This document shows positions 11,691 to 23,333 of a stretch of DNA of 64,000 nt, piece after piece (position 1 is the stretch's first letter; each line of letters begins with the position of its first letter). Source of the DNA: Aspergillus flavus (lineage: Eukaryota; Ascomycota; Eurotiomycetes; Eurotiales; Aspergillaceae); the NCBI RefSeq assembly GCF_009017415.1, contig NC_092407.1:4960001-5024000 (forward strand). Reading direction: 5' to 3'. Under the pieces are notes generated by a model. The model was given only the letters and a program-made list of their open reading frames with translations. It was not told where the DNA came from and did not search any database. The position numbers and the translations under genes were made by a program.

Positions 11691-12243
11691 ATTGTGTATT
11701 CTTGCAATGAGTTGTATCTGATGCACTAGTGTAATATATTATCCCTTGTTATCATGTCATACGTATATCTTCGCGGGCATCAAAAGCTAGTGGGTAAAGG
11801 CATGCTTCCTTTGGTTCTATGGAATGTTAAAGGCAGAGAAAATGATCAGGCACCTAATCCAGAGGTTAGATGATAAAAGTCTTACCCAAAAGACCATCAC
11901 AGGGTAACCGTGCATTAACCTTGCTTTAAGAGACAACGAATGATAATGGTGTGGAGGTTCAACTTCAGCGCTGACATTTCTACTCCACGGGGATCACTAT
12001 TTCAGATCTCATTCCATTCATAACTCACGACTGCATATGTTACTCTAGCTTCTACCAGCCGTACTACACCCACCGCAACTTATCATTACGCCCACGCTAC
12101 TATTTCTAAGGATGGATACAAGGGACTGTGTAAAACTTTGCGAGTCATCCATTCCGATAATCCTAAGGAATAGTTGGGCTTTCCTCTCATGCTGGCATCC
12201 CCGGCTATTTCAAAGCATATATAGATATCAGGAGTCAGGACAG
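11691..12243. other. Intergenic region between convergent GH16 and CVNH genes
   Basis: 3' flanks of two convergent genes. AT-rich. No further gene seen. Confidence 0.5.
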
Positions 12244-12686
12244 TTACTACATCACCATTAGTAATTGGGACGCAAAATGTACAAGTCGGTACAACTTACA
12301 TATTGGAACTCGAAGTGACCATTGATGTTGATAAGCCTTTCACCCAAGTTGATATCAGCTGGCACCCACTGTCCCTCCCTGTCCCGCAGCTGGGCACGGA
12401 GGATGGGCACGTTGTCATCTCCTTCGAAATTGAACCCGACTTCCGCAGCAGTCTCAAAAAAGTTTGGTTCGTCCCACACAAACTGGCCTAATTAAAGAAA
12501 CATGGTCAGAGACTGCATCGGTTTAAGATAATGGAGACGCCAGAACCTACCGTCAACGTTACCAATGAATTCGTTCAAATCAATTTCAGCGTCCTCCCAT
12601 CCGCCGTCAACATTGCGAAGGCGAGCAAAGAGGACGGGCCCATCAAGACGGACAGCCTCAGCGGACTCGTAGAAGTTTCCGGCCAT
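12244..12686 (-). CDS. Cyanovirin-N homology (CVNH) protein, 108 aa
   Basis: Exons 12551..12686, 12300..12487 and a final exon that is only the stop codon (TAA at 12244..12246). Introns are 12488..12550 and 12247..12299. The two halves are the tandem CVNH pseudo-repeats: FYESAEAVRLDGPVLFARLRN...EIDLNEFIGNVDG and FFETAAEVGFNFEGDD...DINLGERLININGHFEF. CVNH proteins are small sugar-binding proteins found in fungi and ferns. No signal peptide is seen, so it is probably cytosolic. The last intron has a perfect donor (gtaagt) and a textbook branch site (tactaat). If it is retained, translation runs to 12258 and adds 13 residues (121 aa). Confidence 0.85.
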
Positions 12687-13079
12687 AGTGAATAAAGTAG
12701 TTTGAAAGTTTGAAGGGTATGAATTGATGATAGTAAAAAGGGTCCAGCAAAGGTGGCAGAAGCACTTCCTATATATCCCAACAAGTGGGGTTCTTCCTTC
12801 TCACCGTACTCTCGATCTCAGCCACAAGGTCAGTATTCTTTGCTCATTGCTGCATATTCTGGTGTAGTGGGGGATCCTAGCCCGGTACATTGCTATGGAT
12901 AGGATGTCGCAATTGGAGGGGCAATGGGTTGACGGAGGGGTAATCGAGGCTGGGTGTTTAGCGAGCTGAAAGCTGAGCAGTAAGTGTTGACTAGCGCATC
13001 CTTTTTAGTAGAGAGATCGGCCGATGTGGAGAATTTGGCATACTGGGATAGGGTGCGAAACCATCGTGCTGATCCTTGT

Positions 13080-13111
<32 letters not shown>

Positions 13112-13416
13112 GGTTATATATCATTTACTCTTGACGTATCCTGTTGGCTGTACTCAAAAGATAATAGGACGACTATTGGCAGAGTGGTCCTGATCATTCC
13201 ACTCAAGACCTGTAAGCGAACCACTCCACAGGAATCAACACGATTTTTTTTTTCGCACCCTGGCGTAGTATCCGTGGCCCCACATACACAGAGCGAAAGA
13301 AAGAGAAGAGCCTGGACGTGTCAACCAAGCACACCACATGGCAATGTTATTCGCTCATGCTTTCTCAATATAAGGGCTAATGGAGTCATGAATGCATAAT
13401 TACACAAGCATCGATG
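12687..13416. other. Intergenic region with a long G homopolymer
   Basis: It contains the CVNH promoter (TATA-like tatata near 12770) and the 31-base G tract described separately. No gene supported. Confidence 0.5.
13080..13110 (+). repeat. Poly(dG) tract, 31 consecutive G
   Basis: Seen directly. Uninterrupted G from 13080 to 13110, ended by T. Such tracts form quadruplexes or triplexes, are unstable in length, and are error-prone to sequence, so the exact length is uncertain. Confidence 0.95.
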
Positions 13417-15006
13417 CTAGCACGTCATACCATACCAGCTAGATCTACAGTTCGACCTCCCTCGCTTCACTCCCCTAGCCCCTCCATCAGCCACTCGTCG
13501 TATGAGTCCCAACGCCGTCGGTCGGTCCTCGGGGTTCCACTGCAAGGCCATCCGGAGCCACCGCAAAAACCCTTCTTTGTCTTCCCCTTTAACCCTCTCG
13601 GCAAGGCTCTCGAGGGTAACATCCGGAATTGGGGCTACTTCCTTCCAGTTGCCCGACTCATCCCAGAAGGCCGAACTGAGGTGTCTCTGTTTCCGGAATT
13701 CGGGCGGTGGAGGGCCTAGCAGGGCAATCAATTCTGCCATATGGACCCGGTCATCAAATATACCATCTGGGTTTCTGCCATTGATCAGAGTGCGAGAGCT
13801 AACAATGTCCCAGGCCTATATATACGAGAATGTTAGCATTTGCTACTCAAGTAAAAGCGAGAATAGTTCCACTCACGACCATGGCAACACTCCATATATC
13901 CACCTTGTAACCCCAGTTTGATCTTAAAATTACTTCAAGAGCTCTATAAACATTTGGCATAATATCTTCATTGTGCTCTTGGTCGCCCAATCGAGCTTCG
14001 CCAAAATCTGCGAGAATCGGCAGTCCACCCTTTGGAAGGAAGCCTAAAGACTTGTAGATTGTTCGGTCTTTGAGCGCCTTTCTAGGGGATGGGTCTGCAA
14101 CTTCGGCTTCTTCAAATCGGGAAAGATAGCTTGTCTCTGGTCCCGGAAGTAGTAAGTTCTTCAACTGAAGATCTGCGACAGTGTTAGGCCTGTAATATAC
14201 GGTTTTCAGGGTGATTGGGTATATTACCGGTATGGATGATATGGCACTCCGAGTGCAGGAAATCTAAGGCGATAAGTAGCTGTCTAATACCTGGCTTCAT
14301 GTCATCAAGGGTCATTGCGTGCCCACGAAACATCTTCACCAGAAAGTCCGCGCTCGTTCCGAGAGGCTCGTGAACAAGACAAACGTGGCGGCCATGGGGG
14401 CCCTCGATATCAAAATGGTCGAGGAGTTTGCGAATAAAGTTTCTGCCAGGGTGTTTTGTTTCTACCCCATTCATCTGCTTGTAGATGCGCAGTTCTCGCA
14501 CGTGCGCACGGGCTTGGCCCGTCACGTAAACTTTCAAAACAACATATGTTGAGGCACTGGATTCCAGCATGTTAATAGAATCGCCATTATATGGACATAC
14601 TGAAGCGAATCTACTACACCTACATCAAATCCTTCGCAAGTCATACTGTTGAGGTTACTCCATACCCTATCTTGGCAAGTGCTTGATACCGGCCATTGAG
14701 TACCTCACCCTGGTTGACCGGGTAGTATTTCTCGGGTTGGTATGTCGGCAGTGTCTCCTCGTCAAGCTTGTTGGACCGGTCAAGCAACTCAAATCCCGAG
14801 GTGGGAAATACTCTCGGGGTGCATGTCCACTGCGTTGTCGACATGACTGTTCGATGAGGCACAGCTGTAGTTCTCGGACCAGACCGTCGGGAAATTCGTT
14901 GATAGCAGGAAGTGGACGGTAGAGACGTAGTGAAGCCCCTGTAAGCACCACGAATACAAATAGTCCACGCGTTTCCCGCTGCTCGCTGCATTATGAAGTT
15001 GAGCAC
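13417..15006 (-). pseudogene. SRPK-like protein kinase, apparently inactivated (premature TGA, altered APE motif, late frameshift)
   Basis: Exons 14624..15006, 14228..14556, 13877..14172 and 13417..13815, with introns 14557..14623, 14173..14227 and 13816..13876. Kinase landmarks in order: glycine loop KIGYGVTSTV, VVLKVYV (ATP-site Lys), HTDLQLKN catalytic loop, ADFGEARLGD, DIWSVAMV. This is the fungal SRPK-like class. Three defects are visible. First, an in-frame TGA (14641-14643) sits where the family has Trp (STV-W-LAKDL), as expected for TGG to TGA. Second, the usual APE is ALE. Third, the end after RPTAL is out of frame: the neighbouring frame reads YDEWLMEGLGE then TGA (13467-13469), which looks like the original C-terminus. 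The N-terminal 50 or so residues and the start ATG are uncertain. Confidence 0.72.
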
Positions 15007-16153
15007 AAAAGCCAGGTCGGGCGCGTAGACAAGATGACATACTGAGGTACATAGTTATGACCCTTGAATCATTCCCTAAGCACCCATCGTGACTACACTA
15101 AACTGGAATCGATTGAATGTCAATCATCCCGTGTGATAGGCTATCACAGTTCCCCTTCCAACTTCACACTTTTTACCACGAAAGCATGGAACCTAGTCCC
15201 AGCTCTACAATGCTCATGCCGACAATTGCACGAGCTATATACGACGAATGTTGCCATTCTCATCCGTTGTCATGTATTTGGCAAATGCACGTCGATCCCA
15301 CATGTTTCTGTCGGTAGCCACTGTATATCTACTGAATATACTAAACACCACTATGACCAAAAAAAATGGTTTAACAAAGCCCCACGAGGGATCAAAACAT
15401 TTATATACTACTAGTAGAGCACGACTGGTGGATGCTCTACTCCACAATGCTCCAGCCACGGCTTCACCTATCTGATGACCTAGTTGGGATCTCCCACCAC
15501 TCCCACATCTCGCAGTGCTCATGGGCAATATCCAAGCCATGCGGGGAACAGTCAATGTGTTTGGAGCATATATCTCTCGGACTGGAAAGATCACTAGTTC
15601 TAGCAGAAATCCTCGCTTGTAACAGACCTGGGCGATATTAGGATTCTAAAAAATACATGTGATCTGTGGTTTAGAGAGAAGATATCACGTTAGGCCAATA
15701 TATTTTAATCCTTACCCTCCTTCCATATCGCAACTTGCTACAACAACTTGCACCCTCTCCTTTCTTACGCTTAGATTCATTAAACTGAGTTGCTGTTCAC
15801 CGCCCGCTACTATTCTCTTTACATTGACTTCTGTGGCTAACTCACAATGAATGGTCCTTCATGCCCTTAGGTCTAGTACGTTCAACATGGTCGAAACTAT
15901 AGTCAGTTAAATACCATCAATGGCCCAATTATTATAGGTAGTCACTGCGGCAGGATCCCAACTGATCAGAAATAGGATATCCTATAAAGAAACAATACCT
16001 GTCCCAAAGGCTCTTCTATTAAGAATGACCTAGATCCAATGGAGAGCGCCAGTTGCAGGATAGGGCCTAGTGATACCTGGAGGAAGTAGAGACAAACTAG
16101 AGAGTAGTACAAACCGGAGAGTAGAGCCCAACAGGATACAACACGGTATTCTT
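15007..16153. other. Intergenic region without supported gene
   Basis: Only short unrelated frames. A hydrophobic minus-strand frame at about 15966-16184 may be a further exon or remnant of the membrane protein to its right, but no splice joins it convincingly. Confidence 0.35.
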
Positions 16154-17000
16154 TCACGGAAATATTGCAATAAACTTTCGCCAAAGAGCGAGGGGTTCAC
16201 ACCTAATATAAGTGATGACATCGGATCCTGGAGAATCCGGCTCTTGCAGGAACACAATGAGGGCTGGAATAACGAGTGCAGTGCTCATATAACATCCCAT
16301 TGCAATTCCCTTCATAATATCCTTAACAGTATTGACGCCCGTCGGCTGATCACGGGGGAGCCTCGCACCGAAGGAGATTACCGTGACGACAACGGAAAAT
16401 ATAATGTAGTGCAAGATCAAAACCCATCCGGCGTGCACCTGGATAGTACCGACAAGGAGGAGTAGGACGGCCAGCATGGTCAAGAAAAAGCAGTTGAAAG
16501 CGCTGACCAGGCTGAATAGATGGCGGCTCCAGCTTCCGAATCGCTCCTCCAGTTCATCTCCAAATCGGGCTTGAGTGTCGATAGTGAACGGCAGAACCGT
16601 CGTGCAGATGCCAAAGGCCTTGACGATCTTGAGTCCACCGGGCGCTTTTTGGAAGTTTCCCATGAGCCAGAGCACTTGACTCATCAGCGTGTAAGCATTC
16701 CTGTAAGCCCAACCCATCCAATGGAGGGCAGTAGCTGGTGACGTGGAAGGTGCGCCAAACTCCGCGGCGTCCGATCTGCTTGGAGCTTCGAGAAGCCCAC
16801 CGGTGGGGTGACGCACCTAGAAATCGTGGTAATCATCGCCACCTTCCAGTCGATTCTCGTGGATGGCTTCAGAAACAGCCCAGATACTCACCCCAAGGAG
16901 CCTCAACTCGGAAAACAAACAAATCCAGCCGGTAAAGAAGGCAGGCAGCGATCACAGAATTCAACCTGCGGGTAGGATCTCCCTCGAAATACGAACTAGG
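16154..17000 (-). CDS. Polytopic membrane protein of unknown family, incomplete model
   Basis: An exon of about 220 codons (16154..16816) has several strongly hydrophobic segments (for example LFSLVSAFNCFFLTMLAVLLLLVG, then a segment of similar length around VLILHYIIFSVVVTVISF). Upstream, after a plausible 75-bp intron (donor gtgagt, acceptor ttctag), the frame LNSVIAACLLYRLDLFVFRVEAPWG continues the membrane pattern and is preceded by an acceptor-like cccgcag. I could not find a convincing start ATG or the last exon, so the gene may have more exons on either side or be a fragment. Family not recognised. Confidence 0.4.
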
Positions 17001-17729
17001 GTGCGCCTTGCATCGCTTATTGGCTGTCTGCTAATTACTTCTCAGATATGAGTGTTCTCATGATCACGCGATATCGACAAATAAGGTGAGGTGGAAGGAG
17101 GAGCACGGACGTACGGAAATATATTCTTTCAGGTTTCCTACAATAGACGTATCGTAAAATACAGGCATAAATGATAGGGGTGGGGGATTGACTCAATTAC
17201 CACGTTAGGACTAGGGTTTGACATGTCACTGATTTGCTGCAGAAAATAGACCAGGCGCAACCCTCGTCTCGCCTGTTCTTGACCTGCATGCACAAAGCTA
17301 CCCTCTGCCTTCATATCCAGCCCTACCAGAGCGATTCTCTAGACTGGATAATAATTAGTGAGCACTTCTAGTTTGAGTATTACCCGGGAATAGCTCCGTG
17401 TGGGCTGTATAATACTTTCTTCGCCCTCACACCAAACCCGTAGGCACAGACGTCCGAAACTAACGAGGCTAAATTCATCCAAGCCGAGAATGAGCGTGAG
17501 CTAGTGAGCAGACATAACGGAACCAATGAGCGTGCATAAAATCCCATTAAGCTTGATGCCGAACAGACAATAAGTATACCTAGTGATAGTGAGGCTACAA
17601 CTTTTGGTGCCTTAGGCAGAGTCGCAGAAGAGGTCTTTCCTATCCGGATTACTTTACAAGTGACTGACTGTCAGTTGTCCAAAGAAAACAGCATAATTAG
17701 CTCTAAACACCATGGTACCTAAAATAATA
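17001..17729. other. Intergenic region, nothing supported
   Basis: A short frame beginning MPVFYDTSIVGNL (minus strand, about 17180-17125), followed by gtacgt, could be a first exon of the membrane protein to the left. The phase does not match the next exon. Otherwise empty. Confidence 0.3.
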
Positions 17730-19516
17730 CTAGACGGTATATCGGAATTGAGGATTCTATGATTGTCAGGTCTGTTTTGCTGTCGGGACGGTAAAGGCTG
17801 CGGGCTTACAGTCTTATCAGTCAAATCATCCTGATACGCATTCTCGAATCCCTCAAGCACACCCGTCGCATCCCTCCGGCGATTATCATAGAGACAGACA
17901 AATCGATAGACGAACACGAGCACGGCCGCAATGACAGAAGTCACAACCGTGACAATAAAACCTGGAACATATCGCGGGGAATCCTGCTCTCTGAAGCAAA
18001 GTGGCCCGACAAAGTTGCCTGCCAATGAAAGTTAGACATACCAATGAAAAACCAGGCAGACACTTACCGAGACAATAGCCGATGTAGAGGCCAGACGAGG
18101 ACAGAGAACGTTTCGTGTATCCCGCGATATTACCAATTTGAAGACCCATCAGCACTGCGTATCCAGCGCCCATGGTCGGGAGGATATAGCACGCGAAAAG
18201 TAACCCACCAGTCTCATTAAGCGGCAGTAGCAATAGCAGTAGACAAGCAACCGTAGTAACAATCTGGCCTCCAATAACCAGCCACGAGCGGATACCCTTG
18301 GACGTGTACTTATACCCAAGCCACGGCAGTATCAACATCATCGTGCCTCCGTAGAACCCTGCAGGAATAACAAGGAGTAGGGACTCGAGGGTACTAAACC
18401 CAAACGAGTTGATGATAATAGGCGTAAACGTCGAAACCGGCGCATTGGCAATCATCGCCAGGAATGCGGTGAAGAAGATCAGCCAAAACTTGATGTCGAG
18501 AGCAAGTTCCACGACCTGACCCATTTTGAAGTGCGTGTTGCGTACTCCGCTATTGTTGGTCCTCATTCTGGCGACCGAGATGTATCGTTCGCGTTCATTG
18601 AAGCCACGGGCGCTGACGGGGTCGGATGGGAGAAGGAATTCGAGGCACACTCCCCAGAAGATAGTCAGAGCTCCTGCAAAGAGGTACATGTACTTCCATG
18701 AGGGTAGGGAGCCTTTAATGTGGCCGAGGCCGTAGTTGATGAGAGGGGAGAAGATGGAAACGTAGCCGGTGCAGGAATACCATATTCTGGGGAGATCAGT
18801 ATGGGCCACAATAGTCATCGCGAGAGATATACCCCATGCGCAAAGCCTGTTCGTTCTTTTTGTACCAACCTCCCTATACACGTTTAGAATACGCATCAAC
18901 TGGCTTTTGAGAGCTGACGTACCACAATCATCATAAACATCGGACTAATTCCACTCTCCAGCAACCCCAAGAAAAACCGCTGAGCATACAACGATTGATA
19001 ATTGTGACAGACCGACGTCAAAATAAGGCAGATACCCCAAAGTGTGACTATCCCAGAAGCCACGTGGTGGATGGGATATCGCTGCGCGAGAAACATAGTC
19101 GGGTACGCTCCGACAATGAACCCTAGATAGAAGATGGCCGCAGACATGGAATATCGGTTGCCAACGATCAAGCCGAGATCCTGGCGGAGGCCGAATATTG
19201 CCTGAAACGTCAGCAAACGCTTATTTAGACTAGGGTACTGGAAAGGGAAACATACTGCCTGAGACAGCATAGCCTTATCGTAGTACTGTAGACCGTAGGT
19301 CATGCACAGCACAGGCAGAAGCCTCCAGTCGATCTTCCGGACTAATCGCTTCTCTTCCGAAGGCTCCCAGGACTGCTCACCAGTGTAATGAGCAAGAACT
19401 TTCATCGCCTCATCGGTGCGTGTAGTGTCAATGTTCTCCGTCTTCTGGGGAGATGCTTCAATGTGGTCGGCCACAGGCTTGCCCTCGGACAAGCTGTCCT
19501 GGGGTGGGGAGTCCAT
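17730..19516 (-). CDS. Dal5/allantoate-permease-type MFS transporter (anion:cation symporter family), 511 aa
   Basis: Exons 19256..19516, 18923..19201, 18833..18873, 18068..18786, 17810..18018 and 17730..17756, with GT-AG introns of 46-54 bp. The frame closes exactly. Family hallmarks: RKIDWRLLPVLCMTYGLQYYDKAMLSQA at the first helix, FLGLLESGISPMFMMIV, GGWYKKNEQALRMGIWYSCTG after two splices, and the Dal5-type tail DLTDKTNPQFRYTV. Relatives import allantoate, nicotinate, pantothenate and other small carboxylates. The internal ATG (MDSPPQ) was preferred to an upstream in-frame one because family N-termini are short and hydrophilic. It stands divergent (417 bp) to the metallo-hydrolase gene and may supply the substrate for the gene group to its right. 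Confidence 0.88.
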
Positions 19517-19933
19517 AACGACTGGGTAAGAAAAGGATATATACTTTGATAGAGGTACCAATATTCTTATAAACAAAGAGACAGTCAGGCATGGTCAGCG
19601 GGCAGTGACCGAAATTTATAATGACAAGGATGTGATACTTAGAGAGCCAAAAAGGCAGCAGCCAAAAGGTCAATTCAGTCCAGAAATCTGGGGAAGATGA
19701 CCCACAGCGGACCGCGGGTCGAGAAACTATTCCCAACTCTCCGTTTGAGTTTCGGGACAAGCAATCAGAAACCGGTCGGTATTTGTTAATTACTCCCAGT
19801 ATACCATTAATACTAGTGCTTCTCCACATTCTGGCATGCGGGGGACCCGAAGATTAATCGAGCTGTCCAGGTATTTTATAAACTTCGCACATCGGACACA
19901 AGCATTAGGAAGAATAGTCAGATAAGCGAGAAC
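19517..19933. promoter_or_regulatory. Divergent promoter between the Dal5-type permease and the metallo-hydrolase
   Basis: 417 bp shared by two divergently transcribed genes, which suggests co-regulation. It contains CGG-rich elements (CGGACCGCGGG near 19708, ACCGGTCGGT near 19771). It does not contain the CGGTTATCC element found in other promoters of the group. A TATA-like tttataaa lies near 19873. Confidence 0.45.
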
Positions 19934-21138
19934 ATGGCTCAAGATCGTCTCATCGAGATCCCGTCAGGGGCCTCCATCACCGTCAAACTCATCAACCCTG
20001 TGAACTTCGGGCCCTCCCATCTCACGCGGTTTATGGCCCCCCAAGTCCCCGGCCTCGACACCTTCGCACGAAACCCCGCATTTTCTTTCTTGATCGAGCA
20101 TTCATCCGGTCGTAAGCTGGTGTTCGATCTTGGGATTCGCAAAGACTGGGAGAACTACGCGCCTAAGATCGCAGAGTATATCCCGACGACGGGGTACAAG
20201 ATCGAAGTAACGCAGCATGTCGCTGATATACTTGAGGAACACGGTGTCAAGGCCAAAGATGTTGAAGCGGTTATTTGGAGGTGTGCTTACCTATCCTAGA
20301 AAGTCCCGAGTAGAGTTGATAACATTTGGGTAGTCACTGGCACTGGGACCACATAGGCGATCCTTCGACCTTCCCCCCAAGTACAGACCTTATTGTCGGC
20401 CCTGGTTTCAGAGATGCCATGCTTCCAGGGTACCCGGCAAACCCGGACTCTCCAATCCGCGAGACTGACTATGCGTACGTTGCCCTCTCTTCACCTACCC
20501 TTTCTATTCTACTATCTACTCTAACCAGGACGTAACGATGTAGGAACCGCACCCTCCGCGAAATTCCCTTCACAGGGCCCACCACCCTCCACATCGGCCA
20601 ATTCCCTGCCTACGACTACTTCGGTGACGGCTCCTTCTACCTCCTCGACAGCCCCGGCCACGCAATCGGCCATCTCTGTGGACTCGCCCGCACAACTACA
20701 GCCCCAGACACATTCATCCTCATGGGCGGAGATATCGCTCACTACACGGGGATCTTCCGGCCTTCAAAGCACCTACCCCTGCCCGACTCCATCCAACCCC
20801 ATCCCATATTTCCAAGCTGCGAGGCCGCATTCTGCCCCGGGAGCGCATGGGAAGAACTCCAGTCCTCTCGAGGAAGAAAGGTAACAGACAGTCTCTTCGA
20901 GCCGACATTCGGTCACGATATCCCACTTGCGATCGAGACGATTAGTAAGTTACAGGAGATCGATTGTGACGAGGACGTGCTCGTGATTATCGCGCATGAT
21001 TTCGCGGTCAGGGATGGGGTGGACCATTTCCCGGCTGCTTTGAATGACTGGAAAGAGAAAGGGTGGGGGAGGAAGCTTCGGTGGGCCTTTTTGAGAGAGT
21101 TGGAGGCATATTGGAAAGCGAAGGGGTTGGTTGAGTAG
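19934..21138 (+). CDS. Metallo-beta-lactamase-fold hydrolase (lactonase-like), 360 aa
   Basis: Exons 19934..20280, 20334..20474 and 20544..21138, with introns of 53 and 69 bp. The first splice completes the zinc-binding signature SHWHWDH (His117, His119, Asp121, His122), and further ligand candidates are present (LDSPGHAIGH and GGDIAHY). The overall layout resembles the N-acyl homoserine lactonase branch of the superfamily, which opens lactone rings. That would fit a neighbour of Baeyer-Villiger enzymes, whose products on cyclic ketones are lactones. Lactonase activity is an inference; thioesters, other esters or sulfatides are alternatives. No signal peptide, so cytosolic. Confidence 0.85.
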
Positions 21139-21242
21139 TTGAAACCATGAATTTGAGGAATAGTGCATTTGTACAGGTGGCATAATAGTTTGAATTGAAT
21201 TATGATGGATCTAAGTTGGGTCTAATTCTTGGCTCCAAAACC

Positions 21243-21258
21243 CCAAAAGGGATAACCG
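21243..21258 (-). promoter_or_regulatory. Shared element CGGTTATCCNTTTTG, copy 1 (first BVMO promoter)
   Basis: On the minus strand it reads CGGTTATCCCTTTTGG. It lies 148 bp before the ATG of the first monooxygenase. Same core as copies at 27703 and 30389, and a variant at 32138. It begins with a CGG triplet as Zn2Cys6 sites do. Confidence 0.6.
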
Positions 21259-21406
21259 ACGGCTAACTAAATATGACGATCTGGAGATAACCCCAGATCG
21301 ACTCTACGGACCGAGGCCGACTTTATATTCCCCACACCAAATCGCTCGCCCTGTTCCATTCCACAAAGCTCTTACCAATAACTCCATAGTTTCATAATCC
21401 AACACA

Positions 21407-23238
21407 ATGGGAAGTATTGGATCCACCCCCTACACGCACAACAATGGCCACCTGGACTATGACGTCCTCATAATAGGTGCCGGCCTCAGCGGCATCTATA
21501 CCCTCCACCAAATGAACACATTCGGTCTCCGTGCGAAAGTCCTAGAGGCAGCCTCGGGTCCGGGTGGGACCTGGTTCTGGAATCGATACCCCGGTGCGAG
21601 GTAAATACCCATCATACATTGCCTACTAACCTGTGGAAAGAATATGCATCTCAACTAACGCTTGGAATAATATAAAGATTCGACTCCGAATCCTACTCCT
21701 ACGGCTTCTCCTGGTCACAGGAAGTCCTCGACGAATGGTCCTGGAGCGAGCACTTCGCCGCGCAGCCTGAAACATTGCGATACTGCGAGTTCCTGGTTGA
21801 CAAATTCAACCTGCGGCCGGGGATGCAGTTCAATACGCGGGTTAAAGCAGCGCATTATCAAGAGGATACGAAATCGTGGCTTCTTACTGATGAGCGGGGC
21901 CAGCAGTACTCGAGTCGTTGGCTGGTGACATGTATGGGGATTCTCAACGAGTACACCCTGCCTAATATCCCCGGCGTACACGATTTCGCGGGCCAGGCGA
22001 TCCACACCGCGCGGTGGCCCCACAGTCCGGTGAGCTTTGAGGGAAAGAGAGTAGGGATTATTGGGACGGGTGCGACGGGGATTCAGACGATTCAAGAGGT
22101 TGCGAAGACAGCGGGACATTTGACCGTCTTCCAACGGACACCGAATTGGAGTGCTCCCTTAAACAACGGGCCGATCACTACCGAAGAAATGGAAGAGATC
22201 CGGAAACAGTACCCCGAGATCTTTAAAAAGTGTAAGGAGTCTTACTCATGTTTCATCCACAAGAGCAACCCGGCCAGTGTGTTTTCGGTCTCCGAGGAAG
22301 AGCGCGAACGGTTCTGGAATGAGCTTTATGAGACGCGCGGATTCCAGAAGTGGTTGTCGAATTATTATGATATCGGTACGGATAAGAGGGCGAATGCGTT
22401 GTATTCGGAATTTATTGCGAATAAGATTCGCGAGAGGGTGAAGGATCCTAAGACGGCGGAGTTGCTTATTCCGAGTACGCACCCCCCTCTTACGCTCAGT
22501 TAACATATCACGATGGAACCGCGAACTGACAGACCTAGAATGCCATGGCTTCGGCACAAAACGTGTCCCTCTTGAATCCGGGTACTTCGAGTCCTTCAAC
22601 CGGCCCAATGTCTCTCTTGTCGACGTGAAATCCGACCCCATTGAGCGAATTACAGCCTCCGGTATCAAGACCCGCGATAATGCCTACGACCTCGACATCC
22701 TGATCTACGCAACGGGCTTCGATGCCGTAACTGGTGCATTCACAGCGATCGATTTCCAGGGGGTGGGTGGAGTGAAATTGAGCAAGCGATGGAGCGAGGG
22801 GCCTCGGACGTTCCTGGGGTTGTTCGTCGAGTCGTTTCCAAATATGCTTATGGTTATGGGGCCGCATCAGATGTTTGGGAATTTTCCGAGGTACGACTTT
22901 CTATTGCCATTTAGAGGTACGTAGAGTGCTAATGGGTATGCAGGAGTATTGAGTATGCTAGTCACTGGGTGGCTGAGTTCATCCGGTGGGCGAGCGAGCA
23001 GGGCGTATCATCAGCGGAATGCACAAGAGAAAAGGTGGAGGAGTGGACGGAGCATGTGCATGCCTGCGCTGAGGGCCTCCTTGCGAACGAGGTTGACTCG
23101 TGGATGACGGGGGTCAACAAGAATTTGGCGCACAAGCAGAAGCGCATTATAGCGAGGTATAATGGGCCTGCGCCGGGCTATAGAGCTCGCGCGGATGATG
23201 TTGCGGCACGTGGCTTCGAGGACTTGGTCATCACATAG
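21407..23238 (+). CDS. Baeyer-Villiger flavin monooxygenase (cyclohexanone-monooxygenase-like), 547 aa
   Basis: Exons 21407..21600, 21678..22474, 22533..22890 and 22944..23238; introns 77, 58 and 53 bp, frame closes. The N-terminal FAD Rossmann motif is GAGLSG at residues 24-29. The Baeyer-Villiger fingerprint FxGxxxHTxxWP is FAGQAIHTARWP from about residue 168. The NADPH Rossmann motif is GIIGTGATGIQ. ATGFD and FGNFPRSIEYA near the end are also typical. Length matches the type I BVMO family (about 530-560). The enzyme would insert oxygen next to a ketone, giving an ester or lactone, using NADPH and O2 in the cytosol. The substrate is unknown. Its promoter carries a copy of the shared element. 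Confidence 0.9.
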
Positions 23239-23333
23239 GTCAGGAAGAGGAAGATACTTAGTATCGTAGTATATGAGTACTTGGGTGTTTGGGATCATAT
23301 TTATTGCATTATGCATTTAGCTGGGTTTGTAGG

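Noticed and set aside
12984..13399. Open frames crossing the poly-G tract
   Set aside because: They are open only because the tract encodes Gly in any frame.
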